This document shows, piece by piece, positions 27,061 through 34,774 of a DNA stretch of 64,000 nucleotides. The notes beneath the pieces were generated by a model, which saw only the letters and a program-made list of their open reading frames with translations, was not told the DNA's origin and ran no database searches. The first letter of the stretch is position 1, and each line of letters opens with the position of its first letter. Both the position numbers and the translations under genes were made by a program. Source of the stretch: Oceanotoga teriensis (GTDB lineage Bacteria; Thermotogota; Thermotogae; Petrotogales; Petrotogaceae); assembly GCF_003148465.1 (NCBI RefSeq), contig NZ_QGGI01000011.1, forward strand, positions 1 through 64,000, in the 5' to 3' direction.

Positions 27061-28287
27061 ATGAAAAAAATAATTCTCATAATTTCTCTACTATTAAGTT
27101 TTAATTTTTTATTAGCAAATAATTTTTCATTGTATATAAAAAATTATGATGAAAAAGAGAGAATCGTTACATTGTCTTTGAATGCTAATTTTGTTCATAT
27201 TGATATACCAAAAGTATATATAGAGTATGGTGGGATTAGAAGATTGATAGAAGTTAATAAAAAAAATTCTGGAAATTATGAGATATATTTAAATTTTTCA
27301 AAATATCCTGCAGTTGATTTAAGTTTCTATATCTATGCTCATGATATAGCAGAAAATAAAAGATATGCATATTTCCCTGATTTGCTTAATAAAAGAGACT
27401 ATTCCTTATTTGCTGATATAGATATAACTACATCTAAAAGTGAAAATGGAAGTAATTATTATTTAGGAATAAATAAAAGTGATAGAATAAATTTAAATCA
27501 AATAACAGGTGAGAATTTTTATACTAAAGATGAAAAAATATTTTTAAATCATCTAAATTTTATAGAAGATGGAATACATAATTTTTATTTTGAATTTAAA
27601 ACCAAGAATAATTATTATTTCACAAAAAAAGTAAAAATATTAAAAATAAAAGATATTATAATAACAGAAAATAATTTAAAACCAAAACAAAAGATAAATA
27701 TATTCAATTATCATGTTGTTCAAAGCGGAGATAATATATATAAAATAGCTGAAAAATATGAAGTTACACCTGGTGATATAGTGAGTATAAATGGAATAAC
27801 AGAACCTTCAAAAATATATATAGGGCAGATATTAAAAATAGGTAATATAGACTATTATGAAAGTCCATTACGCATAGAAATAGATTTATCAAAAAATATG
27901 CTACATCTTTATTATAGAGAAGAATTATTAAAATCATATATAGTTGCAGTTGGTAGATCGGATTCTACTCCACCAGGATATTATAAAATCTTTTATAAAG
28001 AAAAAGAACCACCTTTATATTGGAATGATGAAATAATACAATCTGGATCAGTTATAAATGGAATAGGAAGTAGATGGCTTCAATTATCTGTTCCAAAATA
28101 TGGCATTCATGGAACTACAAAGCCTTGGGAAATAGGAAAAAGAATTTCTCATGGTTGTATAAGAATGTTTAATTTTGATGTTGAAGAATTAGACTTTATA
28201 ATTTCTTTGGGAACTGAAGTATATGTTTATAAAAGTGATGAAAATATAGATATTATAAAAAAAATAAAAGAAGATGAAGAAATTTGA
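27061..28287 (+). CDS. L,D-transpeptidase with LysM domain
   Basis: This is an exported cell-wall enzyme of 408 residues. It has a signal peptide (residues about 3-19), an unassigned beta-rich region, a LysM peptidoglycan-binding domain (about 218-262, YHVVQSGDNIYKIAEKY to IYIGQILKI) and a C-terminal YkuD domain (about 277-398). The catalytic motif is GIHGTTKPW followed by SHGCIRM, with the nucleophilic cysteine near 365. Family members make 3-3 crosslinks or attach proteins to peptidoglycan. It lies 9 bp after gltX and its stop codon sits inside the terminator at 28267. Confidence 0.9.
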   Translation: MKKIILIISLLLSFNFLLANNFSLYIKNYDEKERIVTLSLNANFVHIDIPKVYIEYGGIRRLIEVNKKNSGNYEIYLNFSKYPAVDLSFYIYAHDIAENKRYAYFPDLLNKRDYSLFADIDITTSKSENGSNYYLGINKSDRINLNQITGENFYTKDEKIFLNHLNFIEDGIHNFYFEFKTKNNYYFTKKVKILKIKDIIITENNLKPKQKINIFNYHVVQSGDNIYKIAEKYEVTPGDIVSINGITEPSKIYIGQILKIGNIDYYESPLRIEIDLSKNMLHLYYREELLKSYIVAVGRSDSTPPGYYKIFYKEKEPPLYWNDEIIQSGSVINGIGSRWLQLSVPKYGIHGTTKPWEIGKRISHGCIRMFNFDVEELDFIISLGTEVYVYKSDENIDIIKKIKEDEEI

Positions 28288-28304
28288 TTCATCTTCTTTG
28301 TTTT
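28267..28304 (+). terminator. Terminator overlapping the transpeptidase stop codon
   Basis: AAAGAAGATGAA (28267-28278) pairs with TTCATCTTCTTT (28288-28299), with the TGA stop in the loop and a GTTTTA tail. The weak T-run suggests partial read-through into the next gene, which starts 12 bp on. Confidence 0.6.
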
Positions 28305-28315
28305 AGGAGTGAAAA

Positions 28316-29317
28316 ATGAAAAAAGAATATATAATTCCAATATTTATACCTCATGGAGGATGTAAAAGACAATGTGTTTTCTGTAATGAATATGCTGCAA
28401 CTGGACTTAAAGAATTTCCGGAAAGACATAAATTAGAAGAAGAATATAATAAGTATAAACAATATTTTCCAGAAAAAAATAATATTTATATAGCTTTTTA
28501 TGGTTCTACTTTTACTGCATTGAAAGAAAAAGAAATGAAATATTATTTGGATTGGGCTGATGAAAAAATAAAGAAAAATGAAATAAAAGGTATAAGATTT
28601 TCAACATCCCCCGAAGAAATTAATTATGAAAAAATAAAAATTTTAAATGATTATAAAATTTCTGTTATAGAAATAGGGGTACAATCATTTTTTGACGATG
28701 TTTTAAAACATTCTAATAGATCCCATAATGTAAAAGATATATTCAATGCTATTGATATATTAGATAAAAATAATTATTCGTATGGGCTTCATTTAATGAC
28801 TGGCTTACCAAAAAGTACTTTTGAAAAAGAAATAAAATCTGCTGAGATATTATCTAAAACAAATGCAAAATTTGCAAGAATTCATCCAACAGTAGTTTTA
28901 AAAGGGAGTATACTTGAAGAGTATGAAAAAAATAATAAATATAATCCTGAAAGTTTAGAAGAAGCTATAAAGAAAACTTCGAAGATGACTATTAAAATTG
29001 AGAAAGAAAATATAAAAGTCATAAGACTCGGCTTGTGTTTGTATGGAAAAGAGATAAATAATGTTTACTCTGGACCTTATCATAAAAGTTTTGGAGACCT
29101 TGTTAGAACAAATATAAATAGGTATATACTGACTTATTTAAAGGATGATTTAAAAATACCAAAATCTATGAAATCACAATTTATTGGATTTAAAAAAAGA
29201 AATAAAGATCTTATAAATGAAAATATATTTTATGATGGAATATGTATTAAATACAAAAATAAAAGTATTAGTTTAGCTGATATATATAAAATAATAGATA
29301 AAAAAATAGAAGACTGA
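28316..29317 (+). CDS. Radical SAM protein, Elp3-like
   Basis: The 333-residue protein has the radical SAM cluster motif CKRQCVFC (Cys16, Cys20, Cys23) directly after IPIFIPHGG, followed by a TIM-barrel core of the Elp3/MiaB/NifB-type fold (for example FSTSPEEI and EIGVQSFFDDVL). It lacks the acetyltransferase domain of true Elp3. It should bind [4Fe-4S] and S-adenosylmethionine; the substrate is unknown. It follows the transpeptidase closely and ends in the terminator at 29302. Confidence 0.8.
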   Translation: MKKEYIIPIFIPHGGCKRQCVFCNEYAATGLKEFPERHKLEEEYNKYKQYFPEKNNIYIAFYGSTFTALKEKEMKYYLDWADEKIKKNEIKGIRFSTSPEEINYEKIKILNDYKISVIEIGVQSFFDDVLKHSNRSHNVKDIFNAIDILDKNNYSYGLHLMTGLPKSTFEKEIKSAEILSKTNAKFARIHPTVVLKGSILEEYEKNNKYNPESLEEAIKKTSKMTIKIEKENIKVIRLGLCLYGKEINNVYSGPYHKSFGDLVRTNINRYILTYLKDDLKIPKSMKSQFIGFKKRNKDLINENIFYDGICIKYKNKSISLADIYKIIDKKIED

Positions 29318-29333
29318 TAAGTCTTCTATTTTT
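29302..29333. terminator. Bidirectional terminator between the radical SAM gene and the tRNA cluster
   Basis: AAAAATAGAAGACT (29302-29315) pairs with AGTCTTCTATTTTT (29320-29333) around GATA. The stem is bounded by A-run and T-run, so it can end the plus-strand gene and the minus-strand tRNA transcript. Confidence 0.88.
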
Positions 29334-29334
29334 A

Positions 29335-29411
29335 TGGGGTGGCTAGTGGGGCTCGAACCCACGACATCAGGAGTCACAGTCCTGCGTTCTACCAACTGAA
29401 CTATAGCCACC
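29335..29411 (-). tRNA. tRNA-His (anticodon GTG)
   Basis: Acceptor GTGGCTA/TAGCCAC, anticodon stem CAGGA/TCCTG with loop CTGTGAC (anticodon GTG), and T-arm with GGTTCGAGCC. An extra 5' G (29411) opposite a C discriminator is the histidine-specific G-1. CCA is encoded. It lies 22 bp downstream of a strong terminator that follows tRNA-Arg. Confidence 0.95.
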
Positions 29412-29427
29412 ATCAATTATTAATATT

Positions 29428-29466
29428 AAAAAAGCGCCACTAAAACTTTAAATAAAGAAGTGGCGC
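29428..29466 (-). terminator. Terminator whose stem contains the 3' end of tRNA-Arg
   Basis: On the minus strand GCGCCACT (29466-29459) pairs with AGTGGCGC (29441-29434) and is followed by TTTTTT (29433-29428). The first stem arm includes the last acceptor base, the discriminator and CCA of tRNA-Arg, so terminator folding competes with the mature tRNA end. tRNA-His lies beyond it with little room for its own promoter. Confidence 0.8.
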
Positions 29467-29537
29467 GCCCAGAGAGGCTCGAACTCCCAACCCCTGGATT
29501 AGAAATCCAGTGCTCTATCCTGTTGAGCTATGGGCGC
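29461..29537 (-). tRNA. tRNA-Arg (anticodon TCT)
   Basis: Acceptor GCGCCCA/TGGGCGC, D-arm AGCTC/GAGC, anticodon stem CTGGA/TCCAG with loop TTTCTAA (anticodon TCT), T-arm GGGAG/CTCTC with TTCGAGC, encoded CCA. It reads AGA/AGG, the dominant Arg codons in this AT-rich genome. It directly abuts tRNA-Gly. Confidence 0.96.
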
Positions 29538-29613
29538 TGGAGCGGTAGACGAGAGTCGAACTCGCAACCCTCGGCTTGGAAGGCCGATACTCTACCAATT
29601 GAGCTACTACCGC
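29538..29613 (-). tRNA. tRNA-Gly (anticodon TCC)
   Basis: Acceptor GCGGTAG/CTACCGC, anticodon stem TCGGC/GCCGA with loop CTTCCAA (anticodon TCC), T-arm GCGAG/CTCGT with TTCGACT, encoded CCA. No spacer separates it from tRNA-Arg, so processing must free both ends. Confidence 0.96.
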
Positions 29614-29618
29614 ATATA

Positions 29619-29694
29619 TGGTCGGAGCGACTGGGATCGAACCAGCGACCTCCGGTTCCCAAGACCGGCGCGCTACCGGCTGCGCTACGCTCCG
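29619..29694 (-). tRNA. tRNA-Pro (anticodon TGG)
   Basis: Acceptor CGGAGCG/CGCTCCG, anticodon stem CCGGT/ACCGG with loop CTTGGGA (anticodon TGG), T-arm GCTGG/CCAGT with TTCGATC, encoded CCA. It is the first tRNA of the minus-strand cluster Pro-Gly-Arg-(His). Confidence 0.96.
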
Positions 29695-29715
29695 CTTCAT
29701 CTATTTCCGAAGTAT

Positions 29716-29744
29716 ATAATATCATATAAAAAACCTTTTGTCAA
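29716..29744 (-). promoter_or_regulatory. Promoter of the tRNA Pro-Gly-Arg-His cluster
   Basis: On the minus strand TTGACA (29744-29739), a 17-bp spacer and TATTAT (29721-29716), 21 bp before tRNA-Pro. The remaining sequence to 29895 shows no gene; a weak AT-rich hairpin at 29876-29893 could end the minDE transcript. Confidence 0.88.
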
Positions 29745-29895
29745 TACTTTTGCTTTTCAAGAAAATTGAGAGTTTGTTAATTTTCTGATTTGATACCTTT
29801 TATAAACAAATTATAATGTCTAAGGATATTGAATTCAGCGGAAAGTAGCCTTTATAATGTTTAAAATAAAATTTTAGAATTTTATCAAATTCTTA

Positions 29896-30156
29896 TCATT
29901 TATAAACTATACTTGCTACTATTGTAAATCCATTATCTTCTTTTGATACATGAACTTTTACATTTTGTTTTTCAACAGAAAAATTTCTATATGCAAAATC
30001 TTTAATATAATTAACAACTGAATTAATTTCATCTTCAGATGCGTTCTTTATATGAACTCTTGTAGTCTGAGGATTTTGATTGCCACTTCTAACAAATTTT
30101 TTCATTCTATCAGTAGCAACTTTACCACTTTTTTGTTTTTTTGAGAAAGGCCACAT
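29896..30156 (-). CDS. minE: Cell division topological specificity factor MinE
   Basis: MinE drives MinD off the membrane and positions the division septum. The 86-residue product has the MinE build: a short N-terminal amphipathic piece (MWPFSKK), a basic segment ATDRMKKFVR, a helix with VVNYIKDFAY, and a C-terminal strand region VKVHVSKEDNGFTIVASIVY. The family is divergent, so the call leans on the adjacent minD. ATG 30156 is chosen because AAAGAGGTTG lies upstream, inside the end of minD; an in-frame start at 30177 would overlap minD. Confidence 0.78.
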   Translation of the reverse strand: MWPFSKKQKSGKVATDRMKKFVRSGNQNPQTTRVHIKNASEDEINSVVNYIKDFAYRNFSVEKQNVKVHVSKEDNGFTIVASIVYK

Positions 30157-30161
30157 AATAA

Positions 30162-30986
30162 TCAACCTCTTTTCCATAATTTGTTGAAAAATCCAAAAAA
30201 GCCTTCCGAATTTTGAGAAAATTTTTTAATATCTTCATTTACAGGAATAAAATTTCCGGAAATTCTTTCAGTGATATTATCAAAAACATAAGCCATCTTA
30301 CTATTTTCATCTAAAGAAAGTGGTTTTCCTTCATTTGTAGATATTATTATATCTTCACTATCAGGAATTATTCCTAAGATATCAATTGCAAGTGCTTCTT
30401 TTATATCATCAGCTGAAACCATATCATTTCTTTTAACCATTTTGGGTTTTAATCTATTTACTATGAGGGACATATTTTTTTCTGTATAACCATGATTTTC
30501 AAGAAGACCAATAACCCTATCTGCATCACTGATAGCTGTTAAATCTGGTGTTGTTACAACTATAGCATGTTGAGCTCCTATTATAGCATTTGAAAAACCT
30601 TGTTCTATACCGGCTGGAGAGTCTATTATTATATAATGAAAATGCTTTGAAAGAATAGCAATTATTTCTTTCATATCAGCGGGAGTAACCATATTTTTAT
30701 TTGCTGTTTGAGAAGAAGCTAATAAACTCAAATTTTTCATATACTTATGTTTTACAAGAACATCTAATACATTTTTATTACCATTGACGACATCCATTAT
30801 AGTATAAACAATTCTATTTTCAAGACCTAAAACAAGATCTAAATTTTTTAATCCTATATCGGCATCAATTAAGCAAACATTATAACCTTTGCTTGCAAGT
30901 GAAGACCCAATATTAGCTGTAATTGTGGTTTTTCCAACTCCACCTTTACCAGAGGTAACCACAAATACTTTAGAACTTTCTTCCAT
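30162..30986 (-). CDS. minD: Septum site-determining ATPase MinD
   Basis: MinD is a membrane-associated ParA-type ATPase. The 274-residue protein has the deviant Walker A KGGVGKTT (residues about 14-21), the switch IDADIGLKNLDLVLG, DSPAGIEQG, and a C-terminal amphipathic helix (EGFFGFFNKLWKRG) for membrane binding. It is the first gene of minD-minE. A promoter with TTGAAT and TATAAT lies about 40 bp upstream, and CGGAGGGG precedes the ATG. Confidence 0.95.
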   Translation of the reverse strand: MEESSKVFVVTSGKGGVGKTTITANIGSSLASKGYNVCLIDADIGLKNLDLVLGLENRIVYTIMDVVNGNKNVLDVLVKHKYMKNLSLLASSQTANKNMVTPADMKEIIAILSKHFHYIIIDSPAGIEQGFSNAIIGAQHAIVVTTPDLTAISDADRVIGLLENHGYTEKNMSLIVNRLKPKMVKRNDMVSADDIKEALAIDILGIIPDSEDIIISTNEGKPLSLDENSKMAYVFDNITERISGNFIPVNEDIKKFSQNSEGFFGFFNKLWKRG

Positions 30987-31028
30987 AAAAACCCCTCCGA
31001 TTTTTTCAAATCAACTATATTTAATAAT

Positions 31029-31056
31029 ATTATACATTAATAAAAAAGTAATTCAA
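31029..31056 (-). promoter_or_regulatory. Promoter of minDE
   Basis: On the minus strand TTGAAT (31056-31051), a 16-bp spacer and TATAAT (31034-31029). Confidence 0.7.
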
Positions 31057-31080
31057 AATTTAAAATTAAAAAAAATAGCA

Positions 31081-31110
31081 AAAAAGTCGGGAATAAATCC
31101 CGACTTTTTT
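31081..31110 (-). terminator. Terminator of the ferredoxin gene
   Basis: GTCGGGA (31086-31092) pairs with TCCCGAC (31098-31104), flanked by A5 and T6, so a U-run exists on either strand. It lies 12 bp after the ferredoxin stop codon. Confidence 0.88.
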
Positions 31111-31121
31111 ATAAAAGATAA

Positions 31122-31334
<213 letters not shown>

Positions 31335-31347
31335 CTATTCCAGAGTT

Positions 31348-31376
31348 ATTATACCACAATTTTTTATTTTTCAAAA
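31348..31376 (-). promoter_or_regulatory. Promoter of the ferredoxin gene
   Basis: TATAAT on the minus strand (31353-31348) with TTTTGA (31376-31371, 17-bp spacer) or TTGAAA (31374-31369, 15-bp spacer). The -35 lies inside the last codons of the upstream dehydrogenase gene. Confidence 0.65.
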
Positions 31377-32308
31377 TGGATTTTTTTTGTCGCATTAACA
31401 ATTCTTTCAACCATATTTATTCCAACTCTATATTGAGCTTCTTTCGTTGTAGCGCCAATATGAGGAGTAGCTACGACATTGTCAAAAGATAAAAGTTTTG
31501 TATAAATTTCTCCTTTGGCAGGTTCTTTTTCAAAAACGTCCAATCCAGCACCTAAAATTTTTTCATCTTCAAGTGCTTTTAATAAAGCTTCTTCATCCAA
31601 TACTCCACCTCTTGCACAATTTATCAATAAGGCACTTTTTTTCATCATATTTAATTCCTTATCAGAAATCAAATGATGAGTTTTTTCATTATGAGGGATA
31701 TGTAATGAAATTATATCGCAATTTTTTAATATATAATCTAAATCTACTTGTTCAATATTATAATTATCTTTATCTTCTTCAGATATTTCATAAATATCGT
31801 AAACAAAAACTTTATCATTAAAACCAGATACAAGTTTTGAAAGATGTTTCCCAATATTTCCAAAACCAATTATTCCAAAATTTTTGTTGGAAAGTTCTAA
31901 GCCTTTTAAGAGCTTCTTTTCCCATAGACCTTCTCTTATGCCATTTGTACCTCTATTTAATTTTCTATATATTGATAATATCATACCAACTACTAATTCA
32001 GCTACAGACAAAGAATTTTGACCTGGAGTATTTAGAACTTCAATTCCAAATTCTTTAGCAGCTACCTGATCTATATTATCTAAACCCATACCAGCTCTAC
32101 CTATTATTTTTAAAGAATCTTTTCCAGCTTCTATTATTCCTCTTGTAACTTTAGTAGCCGATCTAACTACAAGAATGTCTATATTCTTTACTTCATTTTT
32201 TAATTCTTCTGGTTCTAAATGATTATTTGTTATAGTAAATTCAGGTAACTCATCATTAAATTTTTTTATAGCAGATTCAGCCATACCATCATTTAAATGA
32301 ATTCTCAT
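31364..32308 (-). CDS. D-3-phosphoglycerate dehydrogenase-type 2-hydroxyacid dehydrogenase
   Basis: The 314-residue protein has the D-isomer 2-hydroxyacid dehydrogenase fold: GIIGFGNIGKHL (NAD-binding GxGxxG, near 140), NCARGGVLDEEAL, GLDVFEKEP and the catalytic histidine in ATPHIGA near 290. It is short and lacks the C-terminal ACT domain of feedback-regulated SerA. With the aminotransferase gene just upstream it probably makes serine through 3-phosphohydroxypyruvate, although glyoxylate or hydroxypyruvate chemistry is possible. ATG 32308 is preferred to GTG 32317, because AGGCAGGTG precedes it and the GTG would overlap the previous stop codon. Confidence 0.82.
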   Translation of the reverse strand: MRIHLNDGMAESAIKKFNDELPEFTITNNHLEPEELKNEVKNIDILVVRSATKVTRGIIEAGKDSLKIIGRAGMGLDNIDQVAAKEFGIEVLNTPGQNSLSVAELVVGMILSIYRKLNRGTNGIREGLWEKKLLKGLELSNKNFGIIGFGNIGKHLSKLVSGFNDKVFVYDIYEISEEDKDNYNIEQVDLDYILKNCDIISLHIPHNEKTHHLISDKELNMMKKSALLINCARGGVLDEEALLKALEDEKILGAGLDVFEKEPAKGEIYTKLLSFDNVVATPHIGATTKEAQYRVGINMVERIVNATKKIHFEK

Positions 32309-32309
32309 A

Positions 32310-33458
32310 TTAAACACCTGCCTCTAAGAATACTTTTTCAGCAGCTTTTACACCTGAACCCAATTCAACATCATATCCAAATTTAGTTAAAGCCATTTCA
32401 AGAGCTGATATACCTACAATTACATCAAATTGTGACATATAACCAAGATGAGCAACTCTAATTATTTTTCCTTTTAAAGTGTCTTGACCACCAGCAAACG
32501 TAACTCCCCATGAATCTCTTAGAAAACTAACTATTTTTTTACCATCCACATTTTCTGGAACTTTTATTGAAGTTAGAACATTTCCAGGATTTTTTGCGAA
32601 AATCTCTAAATTCATAGCTTTCATAGCTGCTCTTGTCGCAATTGCCATCAATTCATGTCTTTCCCATAATCCTTCTATTGTTTCTTCTTTTAACATCTCA
32701 ACTGATTTTGCCAATTGATAGACAAGGTTTATAGGTGGTGTCCAAGGAGAATCAGGGAATTTTTTTGAATAATAATTGATATCGAAGTAATATCTATTAT
32801 TTGTACAATTTTTTGCAATTTCAAGAGCTTTAGGACTAAAAGATATCAATCCAATACCAGGAGGCATCATAAATCCTTTTTGAACTCCAGTTACAACTAC
32901 ATCTATTCCCCATTCATCCATTTTTAAAGGTTGAGCTAGTAATCCAGAAATTGAGTCAACAACTAAAACAGCATCAAATTCCTTTACCACTTTAGCTATT
33001 TCTTCTATTGGGTGTACAGTTCCTGTAGAAGTTTCACTCAATGTAGTAAAAACAGCTTTAGTATCTGGATTTTTTTCTAATTCTTCTCTGATTTTTTCAG
33101 GAGTTACAAAATCACCCCATTCTAAAACTATTTCGTTTAAATCCGCTTTAAAAGCTCTACAAATATCTCCCCATCTTTCACCAAATTTTCCAGAATTAAC
33201 AGAAATAGCTTTATCACCAGGATTTATAAGGTTTGCAACAGCTGTTTCCATAGCCCCTGAACCTGATGAAGAAAGTATGAACACTGGATTTTCTGTTTGG
33301 AATAAATATTTACAACCATCGAGAGCTCTTTTTTGAATTTCAAGATACTGAGGTGTTCTGTGATGTATAGTATCTTTTGCTCCTTCTAAAAGAATATCTA
33401 CAGGTACTGGAGTAGGTCCAGGTGCCATCAAATAATTTTTTCTAACCATTTTAGCCAT
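32310..33458 (-). CDS. Class V aminotransferase (serine/phosphoserine or alanine-glyoxylate type)
   Basis: The 382-residue PLP enzyme opens with [11 protein letters not shown], has the [12 protein letters not shown] cofactor loop near 64-75, the aspartate of [13 protein letters not shown], and the PLP lysine in [13 protein letters not shown] near 193. Related archaeal and Thermotogota proteins are annotated as phosphoserine, serine-glyoxylate or aspartate aminotransferases. The adjacent dehydrogenase (1 bp apart) favours serine biosynthesis. The start follows GGGGAGGG. Alternative specificities cannot be settled from sequence. Confidence 0.85.
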   Translation of the reverse strand: MAKMVRKNYLMAPGPTPVPVDILLEGAKDTIHHRTPQYLEIQKRALDGCKYLFQTENPVFILSSSGSGAMETAVANLINPGDKAISVNSGKFGERWGDICRAFKADLNEIVLEWGDFVTPEKIREELEKNPDTKAVFTTLSETSTGTVHPIEEIAKVVKEFDAVLVVDSISGLLAQPLKMDEWGIDVVVTGVQKGFMMPPGIGLISFSPKALEIAKNCTNNRYYFDINYYSKKFPDSPWTPPINLVYQLAKSVEMLKEETIEGLWERHELMAIATRAAMKAMNLEIFAKNPGNVLTSIKVPENVDGKKIVSFLRDSWGVTFAGGQDTLKGKIIRVAHLGYMSQFDVIVGISALEMALTKFGYDVELGSGVKAAEKVFLEAGV

Positions 33459-33599
33459 AATTTTTCCCTCCCCTGAGAAAAAATTTTCGTGAAAAAAATT
33501 TCATATAAACATTTATATTTTACATTATATTTTAAAATAATTAAAATAACAATTCATTAAGATAAATGAAGAAAACTAAAAATAATTAATATATATTAC

Positions 33600-33615
33600 T
33601 TATAAGCACTTATAA
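33600..33615. promoter_or_regulatory. Palindrome TTATAAG-CA-CTTATAA in the dps/aminotransferase intergenic region
   Basis: The perfect 7-bp inverted repeat with a 2-bp centre resembles the PerR/Fur-type layout (TTATAAT-N-ATTATAA). It lies 186 bp from dps and 142 bp from the aminotransferase start, in a 327-bp gap that otherwise shows only AT-rich sequence and the dps promoter. Its regulator and target are unknown. Confidence 0.4.
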
Positions 33616-33697
33616 CTTTGATTGATTAAAATAAAGTTTTTTGAAGTACCCTTTTTTGTATTTTTAATTTTTTTGTAAATAAAAAGACAAAAATGAA

Positions 33698-33726
33698 TTC
33701 AAAAAGTAATAAAAGTATGTTATTAT
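33698..33726 (+). promoter_or_regulatory. Promoter of dps
   Basis: TTCAAA (33698-33703), a 17-bp spacer and TATTAT (33721-33726), about 60 bp upstream of the start codon. Confidence 0.65.
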
Positions 33727-33785
33727 ATAAATGAATTTGAAAAAGATATATAAAAATATATATGAAATATAAAGGAGGAATTTAA

Positions 33786-34244
33786 ATGCTTTTGGGAATC
33801 AAAAATGTTAAAGAAATAGTAGAGGAATTGAATAATTATCTTGCGGATTTAAATGTTTTTTATGGTAAACTTCATAATTTACATTGGAATGTAGAGGGAA
33901 AGGAATTTTTTACTGTACATGAAAATGTTGAAAAAATATATGATAAAGTCAATGAAGAAATAGATGAAATTGCTGAAAGAATATTAACACTTGGACAAAG
34001 ACCAAAGGTTAAATATAGTGAATATTTAGAGATCTCAAATATAAAAGAAATAGAGAGTAAGGGTTATAATGGTAAAGAAGTAATAGATGTAATAATTTCA
34101 GATTTTGAATACATTATAAATAAAATAAGAAATATTATAGAAAAAGCATCTGAAAACAATGATGAAGTTACTGCAGATATATTAACAGGTAGTTTAGCAT
34201 ATTATGAAAAAACAGCATGGATGTTAAATGCTATGAATAAATAA
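33786..34244 (+). CDS. dps: Dps-family ferritin-like DNA-protection protein
   Basis: Dps forms dodecamers that oxidise and store iron and protect DNA from peroxide. The 152-residue helical protein has the ferroxidase signature LHNLHWNVEGKEFF (about 31-44) and VNEEIDEIAERIL (about 57-69), supplying the His, Asp and Glu ligands. It lacks a long N-terminal DNA-binding tail. AAAGGAGG precedes the ATG. It is monocistronic, with a promoter at 33698 and a terminator directly after it; an upstream palindrome may link it to peroxide or iron control. Confidence 0.92.
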   Translation: MLLGIKNVKEIVEELNNYLADLNVFYGKLHNLHWNVEGKEFFTVHENVEKIYDKVNEEIDEIAERILTLGQRPKVKYSEYLEISNIKEIESKGYNGKEVIDVIISDFEYIINKIRNIIEKASENNDEVTADILTGSLAYYEKTAWMLNAMNK

Positions 34245-34249
34245 AAATA

Positions 34250-34277
34250 AAACCAGCTTAAAAGCTGGTTTTTTTTG
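34250..34277 (+). terminator. Terminator of dps
   Basis: AACCAGCTT pairs with AAGCTGGTT, followed by eight T, which run into the 3' CCA end of the convergent tRNA-Trp gene. Confidence 0.9.
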
Positions 34278-34351
34278 GCACGCCCGGAGGGAATCGAACC
34301 CCCAACCTACGATTTTGGAGACCGTCGCTCTGCCAATTGAGCTACAGGCGT
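34276..34351 (-). tRNA. tRNA-Trp (anticodon CCA)
   Basis: Acceptor ACGCCTG/CGGGCGT (one G-T pair), D-arm AGCTC/GAGC, anticodon stem ACGGT/ATCGT with loop CTCCAAA (anticodon CCA), T-arm GGGGG/TCCCT with TTCGATT, encoded CCA. It is a single gene with its own promoter. Confidence 0.95.
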
Positions 34352-34364
34352 ATATCCGAAGATT

Positions 34365-34393
34365 ATTATATCACAAAAAAAATATATATTCAA
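34365..34393 (-). promoter_or_regulatory. Promoter of tRNA-Trp
   Basis: On the minus strand TTGAAT (34393-34388), a 17-bp spacer and TATAAT (34370-34365), 13 bp from the tRNA. Confidence 0.82.
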
Positions 34394-34420
34394 GTTTTAA
34401 TTGTATCTTTTTTATAAAAT

Positions 34421-34774
34421 TTATTTTTTCTTTTTTAAGTAATTAAATTCATATCTAAATAATAATATGCAAATAACTCCAAAAATAAAAATACTTATAT
34501 TATAGGTTGGAAAATTGTTTGGATCTAAAGCATATGCTAACCAATTAGAAAGATATTTTAATAAATCAAAAACAAACAAAATAATTCCCATAAGAGATGC
34601 AACTATTATATGAGCAGATTTATGATACCAAATATGGTTATTATTAAAAAGTCCATAAAAAGATGTTAATCCTATTATAAAAAGAGTCAAAGAATAAAAT
34701 AAATCATAAGAAAAAAATATAACGGTTAATGAAAAAGATATAACAGATAATAATATTATAAATATATTTTTCAT
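34421..34774 (-). CDS. Small membrane protein of unknown function, last gene of the feo operon
   Basis: I do not recognise this 117-residue protein. It has three or four hydrophobic segments and a basic tail (FNYLKKKK). The ATG at 34774 overlaps the feoB stop as ATGA, with GGAGGT upstream, so translation is probably coupled to feoB; longer in-frame starts would lie deep inside feoB. The position suggests a membrane accessory to ferrous iron uptake, but nothing in the sequence proves it. Confidence 0.6.
   Translation of the reverse strand: MKNIFIILLSVISFSLTVIFFSYDLFYSLTLFIIGLTSFYGLFNNNHIWYHKSAHIIVASLMGIILFVFDLLKYLSNWLAYALDPNNFPTYNISIFIFGVICILLFRYEFNYLKKKK

Noticed and set aside
29460-29769. 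Overlapping reading frames of 60-90 codons on both strands in the tRNA region
   Set aside because: They are translations of the tRNA genes (Arg, Gly, Pro), which explain the sequence fully. tRNA genes often yield such spurious frames.
32310-33458. Soluble hydrogenase small subunit, a name often given to this aminotransferase family
   Set aside because: The protein has all features of a class V PLP aminotransferase and no metal-cluster motifs; the hydrogenase name in this family is a historical misassignment.
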